Below, piece after piece: positions 1 to 5,745 of a DNA stretch of 6,275 nt. The stretch spans positions 1-6,275 of the forward strand of contig JAADEF010000040.1 of the NCBI GenBank assembly GCA_013153555.1, in the 5' to 3' direction. Under the pieces are notes generated by a model, which worked only from the letters and a program-made list of their open reading frames with translations, was not told where the DNA came from and searched no databases. This DNA is from Candidatus Nanohalarchaeota archaeon (lineage in GTDB: Archaea; EX4484-52; JAADEF01). The number at the start of each line of letters is the position of its first letter. The stretch's first letter is position 1. The position numbers were made by a program, and so were the translations under genes.

Positions 1-789
1 AAGTTTTTTCAATGCAACAGGACCTTGATTATATAGCATCCATATAAACTCAGGAGGTATTGCTCTTAAATGCTCTTTACCCTTAAAAAATGATGGCTTT
101 CTTTTTACATACTTTATACCTTTTGAAGTTTTTATTGGCTGATATCTTCCATATTTTTGCTCTAAATAAAGCAAATAAAGCGTGCCTATAAAAATATTAG
201 TTACAGGGTCTTTTTTAACTTCTTCCCATGAAGGAATATGATTACCAAAAAACGTCTTCCATGTAAAGTAAAACGGCAGATAAACGTACTTAATCTCATC
301 TCCTACCTTTAATGATTCATAATGCCTCCAATTTCCTGGATCTTCCCATCTTTCATAAGGCAAATATTTTCCCCACTTTTTACCGTGCTTTTTAGCAATA
401 TTGTAAATCCTTAATACTTCATCATATGCTATTTTTTTAACCTGCATTACGCCATAAGCATTAGCATAAGAAACTGCCTGCTGATTGAACCTGCTTTCCG
501 CATAAGCAACTGCTTCCACATACTTACCTAATGCAGAGGTTTTACCTGCATATTCCAAAATATCTTTTATTGTGAGTGGTTTTGTTTCAAAGGCTTTTTC
601 CTCAATATTTGGCGATGTTTGAGTATATGCAGTGATTTGATTTGCATATGATGCATTTTTAACTTGTTTGTAAATATGTGCAATTTCAGCTACTTCTGTT
701 GCTAACATTAAAAACAGCATGCTTCCTGCGGTTATTTTTTTAAAGTGCTTTTTAATTTTCCTATGGACTTTATGAACTTCTTCATACAT
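1..789 (-). CDS. SLT-type lytic transglycosylase-like protein, N-terminal anchor or signal peptide, C-terminus cut by window edge
   Basis: The reverse strand is open for 263 codons from an ATG at 789 to the left edge, with no stop. The product has a basic N-terminus (HKVHRKIKKHFKK, residues 6-18), then a hydrophobic stretch (about 19-31), suggesting a signal peptide or membrane anchor. The rest matches the soluble lytic transglycosylase/goose-lysozyme fold: AYAESRF at 95-101 with the presumed catalytic Glu98, AVSYANAYGVMQV at 105-117 (the family's AxS..GAyGLMQ block), DPVTNIFIGTLYLLYL at 194-209, and MLYNQGP at 251-257 (the AYNaGP block). These enzymes cleave the MurNAc-GlcNAc bond of murein outside the cytoplasm. 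Residues 118-193 between the second and third blocks look much longer than usual. An in-frame ATG at 834 would add 15 residues; I prefer 789 because a TATA-like element about 27 bases upstream suits a leaderless start. Activity on murein is inferred from the motifs. Confidence 0.82.
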   Translation of the reverse strand, partial: MYEEVHKVHRKIKKHFKKITAGSMLFLMLATEVAEIAHIYKQVKNASYANQITAYTQTSPNIEEKAFETKPLTIKDILEYAGKTSALGKYVEAVAYAESRFNQQAVSYANAYGVMQVKKIAYDEVLRIYNIAKKHGKKWGKYLPYERWEDPGNWRHYESLKVGDEIKYVYLPFYFTWKTFFGNHIPSWEEVKKDPVTNIFIGTLYLLYLEQKYGRYQPIKTSKGIKYVKRKPSFFKGKEHLRAIPPEFIWMLYNQGPVALKKL

Positions 790-808
790 AACTACTATAT
801 AATGGTTA

Positions 809-822
809 CTATATTTTAAAAA
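809..822 (-). promoter_or_regulatory. Possible TATA box for the transglycosylase gene
   Basis: Read on the minus strand this stretch gives TTTTTAAAATATAGT, an archaeal TATA-like element whose centre lies about 27 bases upstream of the ATG at 789. Transcription would then begin at or next to the start codon, giving a leaderless message. No Shine-Dalgarno sequence precedes this ATG, which fits. The alternative start at 834 would instead use the TATA-like sequence inside the inverted repeat at 873-887. Confidence 0.35.
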
Positions 823-872
823 CTTTTTTATCATATAGTGAATAATTTTATTAAATCTCTTCCTATGCAAGT

Positions 873-887
873 AGGTTATAAAAACCT
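873..887. promoter_or_regulatory. Inverted repeat AGGTT-N5-AACCT enclosing a TATA-like core; candidate operator
   Basis: The arms AGGTT (873-877) and AACCT (883-887) are perfect reverse complements separated by five bases (ATAAA), so the whole reads AGGTTATAAAAACCT. The centre is TATA-like on both strands (TTATAAAAA on plus, TTTTTATAA on minus). A dimeric regulator binding here would compete with TATA-binding protein. The 5-N5-5 geometry resembles the palindrome I recall for the archaeal heat-shock regulator HSR1 of Archaeoglobus (CTAAC-N5-GTTAG), though the bases differ. Regulation is inferred from position next to a chaperonin gene. Confidence 0.4.
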
Positions 888-906
888 TTTTAAAATTCTT
901 ATAACT

Positions 907-918
907 CCTTTATAATTA
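907..918 (+). promoter_or_regulatory. Probable TATA box for the thermosome gene
   Basis: CCTTTATAATTA contains a good archaeal TATA-like core (TTTATAA, 909-915). With the usual spacing of roughly 25 bases, transcription would begin near 937-940 and leave a leader of about 36-40 bases carrying the SD at 962-970. The TATA-like core at 877-883 is an alternative that would give a longer leader. Confidence 0.5.
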
Positions 919-961
919 AGTAAGAACTATGCAATATGTTCTACTGATATTGATTTTGATT

Positions 962-970
962 AGGAGGTGA
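962..970 (+). promoter_or_regulatory. Ribosome binding site AGGAGGTGA deciding the thermosome start
   Basis: AGGAGGTGA is a full-length match to the archaeal anti-SD sequence and ends five bases before the ATG at 976. A GTG at 967 is in frame but lies inside this site, so it cannot be the start. An ATG at 971 is out of frame and stops after two codons. The site therefore fixes the start at 976. Confidence 0.9.
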
Positions 971-975
971 ATGAT

Positions 976-2628
976 ATGACAGGACAAGGTTATTTGGGTA
1001 GTTTAGGGGGTCAGCCTGTACTGATCCTACCGGAAGGCGCTATAAGAGAAACTGGAAAATCAGCTCAAAAGAATAATATTGCTGCTGCGAAGGCTGTTGC
1101 AGATGCGGTTAGAACAACTTTGGGACCAAAAGGAATGGACAAGATGTTAGTGGATAGCATAGGAGATATTGTCATTACTAATGATGGTGTGACTATTTTA
1201 GAAGAAATGGACGTACAGCATCCTGCTGCTAAAATGTTGGTAGAGGTAGCTAAAACTCAAGATAACGAAGTTGGCGATGGTACTACTACTGCTGTGGTGA
1301 TTGCTGGTTCTTTGCTAAAAGAAGCTGAAAACTTACTTGATCAAAACATCCATCCTACTGTAATAGTGCATGGATACAGATTAGCAAGAGATAAGGCTAT
1401 GGAGGTTTTAGAAAACATAGCAGAAAAAATTGATTTAAAAGATAAGAAAAGCTTGGCAAAAATTGCAGCAACATCTATAACTGGAAAATCTGCAGAAGTT
1501 GCAAAAGAAAAGTTAGCAGAAATAGCAGTTGATGCAGTTTTATCTGTGGTTGAAGAAAAAGATGGAAAATATGTTGTTGATTTGGATAATATTAAAATAG
1601 AGAAAAAAGAAGGTGCAACAGTAGACAATACTGAATTAGTAAAAGGAATTGTGTTGGATAAAGAAAAGGTTCATCCAGGCATGCCATCTGTGGTAAAAGA
1701 TGCTAAAATTGCTTTGCTAGATGCAGCTATTGAGGTTAAGGAAACTGAAACCGATGCTCAAATACGCATTACAGACCCAGCACAGCTTCAAGCTTTCATA
1801 GAACAAGAAGAGAAAATGATAAAAGAAATGGTTGAAAAAATTGCTGCTACTGGAGCAAATGTGGTATTTACTCAAAAAGGCATAGATGACTTAGCTCAAC
1901 ACTTTTTAGCAAAGAAAGGTATTTTAGCAGCTAGAAGATTAAAGAAAAGCGATATGGAGGCTTTGGCAAGAGCCACGGGAGCAAGAATCGTTACTAGCAT
2001 AGATGATTTAAGCAGTGAAGATTTAGGTTATGCGGGTGTTGTGGAGGAAGTGAAAATTGCAGGAGACAACATGATTTTTGTGAGAGAATGTAAGGATCCA
2101 AAGGCAGTTACTATTTTAGTAAGAGGAGGTACTGAACACGTTGTTGAGGAGATGTACAGAGCAATGGAGGATGCGGTTAAAAGCTTAGCATCTGCTTTAG
2201 AATCAGGCAAAGTAGTTGTAGGTGGTGGTGCAGCAGAAGAGGCTGTTGCCAAAGAATTGAGGAAATATGCAGAAAAAGTAGGAGGAAGAGAGCAATTAGC
2301 TATTAATGCATTTGCCAATGCATTAGAAGAAATTCCACGCACTTTGGCAGAGAATGCAGGTATGGATCCTATTGACATTTTAGTAGAGTTAAGAGCTAAA
2401 CACGAGAGCGGAAAGAAAACTTATGGTGTAGATGTGTTTGAAAACAAAGTTACAGACATGAAAGAAAGAGGTGTATTAGAACCTTTGAAAACTAAAATGC
2501 AAGCAATTGCTTCTGCAAGCGAGGCAGCAGAGATGATTTTAAGAATAGATGATGTAATTGCTGCTAAGAAATTAGAAGGAGGAAGCGGAGGCGGTCCAGG
2601 CCAAGACTTTGGTGGCGACTTTGAGTAG
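976..2628 (+). CDS. ths: Thermosome subunit (group II chaperonin, archaeal CCT/TRiC homologue)
   Basis: This 550-residue protein is a full-length archaeal group II chaperonin subunit, an ATP-driven cytosolic folding machine that assembles as two stacked rings and closes with a built-in lid instead of a GroES cap. The equatorial ATP site is intact: TLGPKGMDKML (48-58), NDGVTIL (69-75), GDGTTT (100-105) and a late glycine motif VVVGGGAAEE (413-422). Asp399 in MEDA fits the hydrolysis aspartate of the group II family. The apical domain with its helical protrusion covers about 240-345, with the typical RITDPAQLQAF, GANVVFTQKGIDD and RATGARIV blocks. The C-terminus is glycine-rich (GGSGGGPGQDFGGDFE) and would line the ring cavity. 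ATG 976 is chosen because of the SD at 962-970. A T-rich terminator follows directly. Whether it forms homo- or hetero-oligomers depends on other subunits outside this window. Confidence 0.98.
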   Translation: MTGQGYLGSLGGQPVLILPEGAIRETGKSAQKNNIAAAKAVADAVRTTLGPKGMDKMLVDSIGDIVITNDGVTILEEMDVQHPAAKMLVEVAKTQDNEVGDGTTTAVVIAGSLLKEAENLLDQNIHPTVIVHGYRLARDKAMEVLENIAEKIDLKDKKSLAKIAATSITGKSAEVAKEKLAEIAVDAVLSVVEEKDGKYVVDLDNIKIEKKEGATVDNTELVKGIVLDKEKVHPGMPSVVKDAKIALLDAAIEVKETETDAQIRITDPAQLQAFIEQEEKMIKEMVEKIAATGANVVFTQKGIDDLAQHFLAKKGILAARRLKKSDMEALARATGARIVTSIDDLSSEDLGYAGVVEEVKIAGDNMIFVRECKDPKAVTILVRGGTEHVVEEMYRAMEDAVKSLASALESGKVVVGGGAAEEAVAKELRKYAEKVGGREQLAINAFANALEEIPRTLAENAGMDPIDILVELRAKHESGKKTYGVDVFENKVTDMKERGVLEPLKTKMQAIASASEAAEMILRIDDVIAAKKLEGGSGGGPGQDFGGDFE

Positions 2629-2629
2629 A

Positions 2630-2653
2630 TTTTTAATTTTTTCTCTCTTTTTT
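2630..2653 (+). terminator. T-tract transcription terminator after the thermosome gene
   Basis: One base after the thermosome stop come three T runs of five, six and six bases (2630-2634, 2637-2642, 2648-2653), separated only by AA and CTCTC. Oligo-T tracts without a hairpin are the standard intrinsic terminator of archaeal RNA polymerase. Termination may be partial, since yjbQ begins only eight bases after the last tract. Confidence 0.75.
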
Positions 2654-2661
2654 AATTATTT

Positions 2662-3069
2662 ATGAAAATTCTTGTTTATGAATTGCGTGCAAAATACGGA
2701 TGGGTTGCTATTGATGAAGATGTTGAGCGTTTGCTACCTTCTACGGGTAGAGGTGTTGTTCATTTATTATCTAAAGGATCTACCTCTTCTCTCATTCTTA
2801 TAGAAGCAGATCCTCATCTTATAGAGGATTTATTTGATTTTTTAGATAAGCACATACCATTTACTAACAATTATAAGCATCACTTGACTTGGGGAGATGA
2901 TAACGGAGCAAGCCATTTAAGAGCAACACTATTAGGTCAGCAATTATTTGTTCCTTTTAAAGATGGTAAACTTTTAAAAGGCACATGGCAGAACATTGTT
3001 CTTATTAATCACGATACTCATCCAAGAAAAAGAGAAGTTTTTATGACTTTATGTTTTGAAGATTCTTAA
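2662..3069 (+). CDS. yjbQ: YjbQ/UPF0047 family protein
   Basis: This 135-residue protein is a complete member of the small single-domain YjbQ (UPF0047) family, typically around 130-140 residues. Recognisable blocks are KGSTSSLILIEADP (38-51), HHLTWGDDNGASHLRATLLG (73-92), VPFKDGKLLKGTWQNI (97-112) and the closing PRKREVF (121-127). It belongs to the subfamily that carries GST and WGDxNGxSH where other members carry HTT and a shorter loop; His73/74 and His85 remain. A weak thiamine-phosphate synthase activity has been reported for some family members, but the physiological role is unsettled and no thiamine gene is nearby. No SD precedes the ATG, and the thermosome terminator lies immediately upstream, so translation is probably from a leaderless message or from read-through. 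The gene end overlaps the convergent nuclease gene by four bases. Confidence 0.9.
   Translation: MKILVYELRAKYGWVAIDEDVERLLPSTGRGVVHLLSKGSTSSLILIEADPHLIEDLFDFLDKHIPFTNNYKHHLTWGDDNGASHLRATLLGQQLFVPFKDGKLLKGTWQNIVLINHDTHPRKREVFMTLCFEDS
3066..3069. other. Convergent stop codons overlapping in TTAA
   Basis: The plus-strand yjbQ stop (TAA, 3067-3069) and the minus-strand nuclease stop (TAA on the reverse strand, 3068-3066) share the palindrome TTAA. There is no intergenic space, so each transcript must end inside the opposing gene. Short T runs exist on both sides (plus 3087-3091; minus strand opposite 3031-3027) and could serve as weak terminators. Confidence 0.9.
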
Positions 3070-3557
3070 TTCCACAAACAGCCTTCTTTTTCCCAATATT
3101 TGTCATACACATGGCAGTAATAGGGCATCGCATATCCTTGCATTATTAACCATTTGTTTACATCAAAACTGCTGTTTAAATAAACATACCCTAGCAATCT
3201 TCCGTATTTATCTCTTTCCCAGGGTTTATCTTGTTTTATCCAAACATCTTTATGTAATACTAATTGTTTTACAAGTTCATTACCTTTTGTATAACAATAA
3301 TGAAGGTGTGATTCATTATTAACGCCTGCACGTATCCATTTATCTACTCTATTTTGCGGATGAAGATCAGGAAAATCTATACATTTTAATCTAACTTTTT
3401 CATAGGAAGATGTGTTGTAAATGTAAACATAAAATGTATCACCGTCATACACTTTTTCTACATTCCCGTGTAATACAAAATTATCTTGTTGTTGAGCAGG
3501 CAGTAATAACGAAGCCAAGAAACTTAATACATATATAAAAAGACCAGTCCAATCCAT
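3066..3557 (-). CDS. Secreted or membrane-anchored thermonuclease (staphylococcal nuclease-like)
   Basis: The 163-residue product begins with a hydrophobic segment (about 5-19, ending LLLPAQQ) typical of a signal peptide or anchor, followed by an SNase/TNase domain (OB-fold, calcium-dependent nuclease acting on DNA and RNA). Recognisable are NVEKVYDGDTFYVYI (32-46) with the DGDT metal-site block at 38-41, VRLKCIDFPD (55-64) with Arg57 and Asp61, and DKYGRLLGYVY (116-126) with Arg120, then DVNKWLIMQGYA. By alignment to Staphylococcus nuclease, Asp21, Arg35, Asp40 and Arg87 have counterparts, while Thr41 is Phe62 and the key Glu43 is Asp64. The start at 3557 is preferred: it has AAGGGA four bases upstream and follows the RNase J stop by one base. 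A longer version from 3590 would add 11 residues and overlap RNase J. It is the last gene of the operon. Confidence 0.88.
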   Translation of the reverse strand: MDWTGLFIYVLSFLASLLLPAQQQDNFVLHGNVEKVYDGDTFYVYIYNTSSYEKVRLKCIDFPDLHPQNRVDKWIRAGVNNESHLHYCYTKGNELVKQLVLHKDVWIKQDKPWERDKYGRLLGYVYLNSSFDVNKWLIMQGYAMPYYCHVYDKYWEKEGCLWN

Positions 3558-3558
3558 T

Positions 3559-4887
3559 TTATCCCTTTTTGATGTCCCAAACTTTTCCATTAGTGCTTAA
3601 AAGCACATTTTTTCCTAGCTCATAGCCTTCCTGCATTGCTACTTCTGCCAAAGCAGAAGTTTTAGCTAAATATCCATGACTTGGAATTAATATTTCAGGA
3701 TTTAACCACCTAATGATATCGCGAAGATCTTCCTTTCTTGCATGTCCTGATGCATGCACTCCATCTATTATGCGGACATTTCTTTCACGAAGCATTCTTT
3801 CAAGCACATATCTTTGTGCTATGTTAACTGGGTGAGGTATAGGATTTGAGCTTATAATGACTTCATCATTTTTATTCCAGTTGAAAGGATATTCTCCTCG
3901 TGCCATGCGTGTAAGCACAGCATCGTATTCTCCTTGATTGCCTGTAGTAATTAACAAATATTTTTCTTTGTCTTTTTCTACTTCTTTTAGCACATTTATT
4001 ATGCTTTTTCTTTTAGTATGTACTCTGACTTTGCTCCTATCTAGCAGTCCTAAATCTGCAGCTGCACCTGTGTAAAGTTTTAAACTCCTTCCCAGCATTA
4101 TGACTTCTCTTCTGCCTTTGTTAATGTCAATTGCTGCTTTTATACGAGCAATGTGCGAAGAAAATGTAGAAACTATGACCGCATTATTCTTAGATTCTTG
4201 ATATGCCCTATTAACAACATCTTTTAGCATTTCTTTGGCAATTTTTTCAGAAGATGAACGCGAGGTTTCATCTGCTCTCAAGCTTTCCATTAAAAGAACT
4301 TTTATGCCTTCTTTTCCTATTTTTTTAAAGTATTGTTTTTGAAATGGTTGTTCTAAGGTAGGTGTGAAATCTATTTTAAAATCATTGAGATATGCAACAT
4401 TTCCTTCTTTTGTTCTTAACAACACCATTGCAGAATGAGGTATGCTATGCGTTACGTATACTAGTTCAACACTAAAATTTTTACCTATATTTTTAGGAGT
4501 ATTGTGTTTTAAAGAAACAATTCTGTTATTGATGTGAGATCTTCCTTCTTCCTTGGCCATTCTTTTTAGTACTTCTGCTGTATAAGGCGTAACAATTATA
4601 GGAGCCTTAGGATAATTGTCTGCCATTTTTGGAACAGCACCTAAATGATCTAAATGCCCGTGAGAGACAACTATTGCAATGACATTTTTACCTTTTAAAG
4701 GAGTGTCATCAGGAATAGCTCCTTGTTTTCTTAATTCAGGTAAAGGTGCTTCTCTTTCTTCATCACTCATACCTATTATCTTATCCATATGGTAGCCCAT
4801 ATCAATGATTACAACTTCTCTTCCTACCTCTACGGCAGTCATATTTCTTCCTACTTCACTAAATCCTCCAAGAGTATAGATTCGCAT
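3559..4887 (-). CDS. rnj: Archaeal ribonuclease J (beta-CASP metallo-beta-lactamase RNase)
   Basis: The 442-residue protein is a full-length archaeal RNase J, a cytoplasmic zinc-dependent 5'-3' exoribonuclease for RNA turnover and end processing. Metallo-beta-lactamase motifs are all present: Asp29 (motif 1), SHGHLDH at 75-81 (motif 2), His147 in VTHSIPHS (motif 3) and Asp169 in LNDFKID (motif 4). The inserted beta-CASP domain has motif A around LLMESL (Glu201), motif B in STFSSHIARI (His245) and motif C in HASGHA (378-383). The last zinc-site His is His404 in IPSHGY. There is no N-terminal KH domain, which separates it from aCPSF1/FttA-type archaeal beta-CASP proteins, and the length fits the RNase J group. 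Its ATG follows the upstream stop with no gap (TAAATG), and its SD (AAGGTGA) lies inside the upstream gene, so it is translationally coupled to the coiled-coil gene before it. Confidence 0.95.
   Translation of the reverse strand: MRIYTLGGFSEVGRNMTAVEVGREVVIIDMGYHMDKIIGMSDEEREAPLPELRKQGAIPDDTPLKGKNVIAIVVSHGHLDHLGAVPKMADNYPKAPIIVTPYTAEVLKRMAKEEGRSHINNRIVSLKHNTPKNIGKNFSVELVYVTHSIPHSAMVLLRTKEGNVAYLNDFKIDFTPTLEQPFQKQYFKKIGKEGIKVLLMESLRADETSRSSSEKIAKEMLKDVVNRAYQESKNNAVIVSTFSSHIARIKAAIDINKGRREVIMLGRSLKLYTGAAADLGLLDRSKVRVHTKRKSIINVLKEVEKDKEKYLLITTGNQGEYDAVLTRMARGEYPFNWNKNDEVIISSNPIPHPVNIAQRYVLERMLRERNVRIIDGVHASGHARKEDLRDIIRWLNPEILIPSHGYLAKTSALAEVAMQEGYELGKNVLLSTNGKVWDIKKG
3562..3567 (-). promoter_or_regulatory. 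Ribosome binding site favouring the 3557 start of the nuclease
   Basis: On the minus strand AAGGGA encodes the last Lys-Gly of RNase J and lies four bases before the ATG at 3557, the same spacing as for RNase J itself. The alternative ATG at 3590 has no comparable site (its upstream sequence is TTAAGCACTA), so the shorter protein is preferred. Confidence 0.55.
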
Positions 4888-5742
4888 TTACTCACCTTTT
4901 ATGAGTTCTTTTAAATCAAAAAGCTCTTCTTTTTTTTGTTCTTGAGATGTTTGCACTTCTACTTTATTGCTACTTTCTTTTTTTTCTTGTTTAGATTTTA
5001 CATTAGGGTGGTAGCCAATTTTTTCTTCTATTTTTCTCAACTCGTCCAGCATTACGGGAACATTGTCTTTGAATGCAGTTTCTAATGCATTTAATCTAGG
5101 GATGATATCATCTATTTTAGAATTAATTTCTGAAACAGAGGCATTAAAATTACTTTCTAGTTCTGCTATTTTTTTATTGATGGCTGCTATTTTTTCTTCC
5201 ATTGTTTTTTCTATTTTTTTGATGTGAGATTCAATAGAGGATAAAGTTTCTTTCATTTTGGCAATATCTCCATATTTGTTTTGAAGAACTAAATCAATAA
5301 CTTCTTCCAATTCTCTTAAAAATTCATCTTCTGATGTATCTTCTTCCTTCTCTTCATCTTCCATCTCGGGTGGTGCTGTTTGTTGTGGAGGAGAGGGGAT
5401 TAAACCTACTTCTGCATGAGGATGTGCTGACATGGCTGTATGAGTCACATCATTTAACGCAGATGGTTGATGGGCATGCACCTCAGCAGGAGCTTGCTGT
5501 GGCATAGATGGATTAACGGGTGGTTTGGGTTGAGAAGCAGGAGAAGAAGAGGCAACTTCTTTTATGATGTGGCGCATCACAGCATCAATGTGTTCGTTTT
5601 TAAGACCTTGAGATTTAAGCCAAGCAGCAACCTCTTGCTGGGTTTTTCCTGATTTTAACATTTTTTTGGCTATTTCTGCAAAATGCGAAAGAGGTATTTT
5701 TTTCTTTTTTTTGCTTTTTCCAAATATGTCAAAGGAAACCAT
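4888..5742 (-). CDS. Multidomain coiled-coil protein with small helical N-terminal domain, function unknown
   Basis: The 284-residue product is not assignable to a named family from sequence alone. In order it shows a basic start (KSKKKKK, 9-15), a small predicted helical domain at 16-62 (AKKMLKSGKTQQEVAAWLKSQ, then a second helix pair), a Pro/Ala/Gln/His-rich flexible linker at 63-125, an acidic patch (127-140), a long coiled coil at about 141-242, a charged Lys/Glu/Gln tail, and a short terminal amphipathic motif (EELFDLKELI, 273-282). The N-terminal repeat of two short helices resembles UBA-like or helix-turn-helix modules of DPANN proteins (recollection, not tested). It is soluble, with no signal peptide or membrane segment. 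GAGGT at 5753-5749 lies six bases before the ATG, inside the end of the previous gene. Its position directly before RNase J suggests a partner or scaffold role, which is inference. Confidence 0.85.
   Translation of the reverse strand: MVSFDIFGKSKKKKKIPLSHFAEIAKKMLKSGKTQQEVAAWLKSQGLKNEHIDAVMRHIIKEVASSSPASQPKPPVNPSMPQQAPAEVHAHQPSALNDVTHTAMSAHPHAEVGLIPSPPQQTAPPEMEDEEKEEDTSEDEFLRELEEVIDLVLQNKYGDIAKMKETLSSIESHIKKIEKTMEEKIAAINKKIAELESNFNASVSEINSKIDDIIPRLNALETAFKDNVPVMLDELRKIEEKIGYHPNVKSKQEKKESSNKVEVQTSQEQKKEELFDLKELIKGE
4892..4898 (-). promoter_or_regulatory. Ribosome binding site for RNase J inside the upstream gene
   Basis: On the minus strand AAGGTGA lies four bases before the RNase J ATG and is read as part of the last codons (Lys-Gly-Glu-stop) of the 284-residue gene. 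Ribosomes finishing that gene sit on this site, so the two are likely translationally coupled. Confidence 0.8.
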
Positions 5743-5745
5743 ATG

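Larger units (their letters stand above)
790..975. promoter_or_regulatory. Divergent control region between the transglycosylase and thermosome genes
   Basis: This 186-base AT-rich stretch separates two genes transcribed away from each other and must hold both promoters. It contains TATA-like sequences on both strands, an inverted repeat centred on one of them (873-887), and a strong ribosome binding site next to the thermosome start. I see no convincing protein-coding frame beyond the possible 15-codon N-terminal extension of the transglycosylase (834-790). Confidence 0.7.

Noticed and set aside
924..941. GAAC...GTTC inverted repeat in the thermosome leader
   Set aside because: The arms are only four base pairs around a ten-base loop, which is expected by chance in AT-rich DNA.
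945..960. TGAT repeated three times at six-base spacing before the SD
   Set aside because: It is too short and simple to separate from chance.
967..975. GTG at 967 as the thermosome start
   Set aside because: It lies inside the SD sequence AGGAGGTGA (962-970). ATG 976 has that site at ideal spacing and gives a normal N-terminus.
1341..2378. Antisense open frames at 1341-1628 and 2028-2378 within the thermosome gene
   Set aside because: They lie opposite a highly conserved gene, show low-complexity Ser/Ala-rich products and have no recognisable domains.
2772..2820. Apparent loss of the HTT motif in YjbQ (KGST instead)
   Set aside because: A YjbQ subfamily that I recall carries GST together with WGDxNGxSH, exactly as here, so this is a family variant and not a damaged site.
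3056..3322. Plus-strand open frame at 3056-3322
   Set aside because: It is the complement of the SNase-like gene, whose domain is clear on the minus strand, and it lacks any domain or ribosome site.
5467..5652. Plus-strand open frame at 5467-5652
   Set aside because: It is opposite the Pro-rich linker and helical domain of the 284-residue gene and shows no coding signal of its own.
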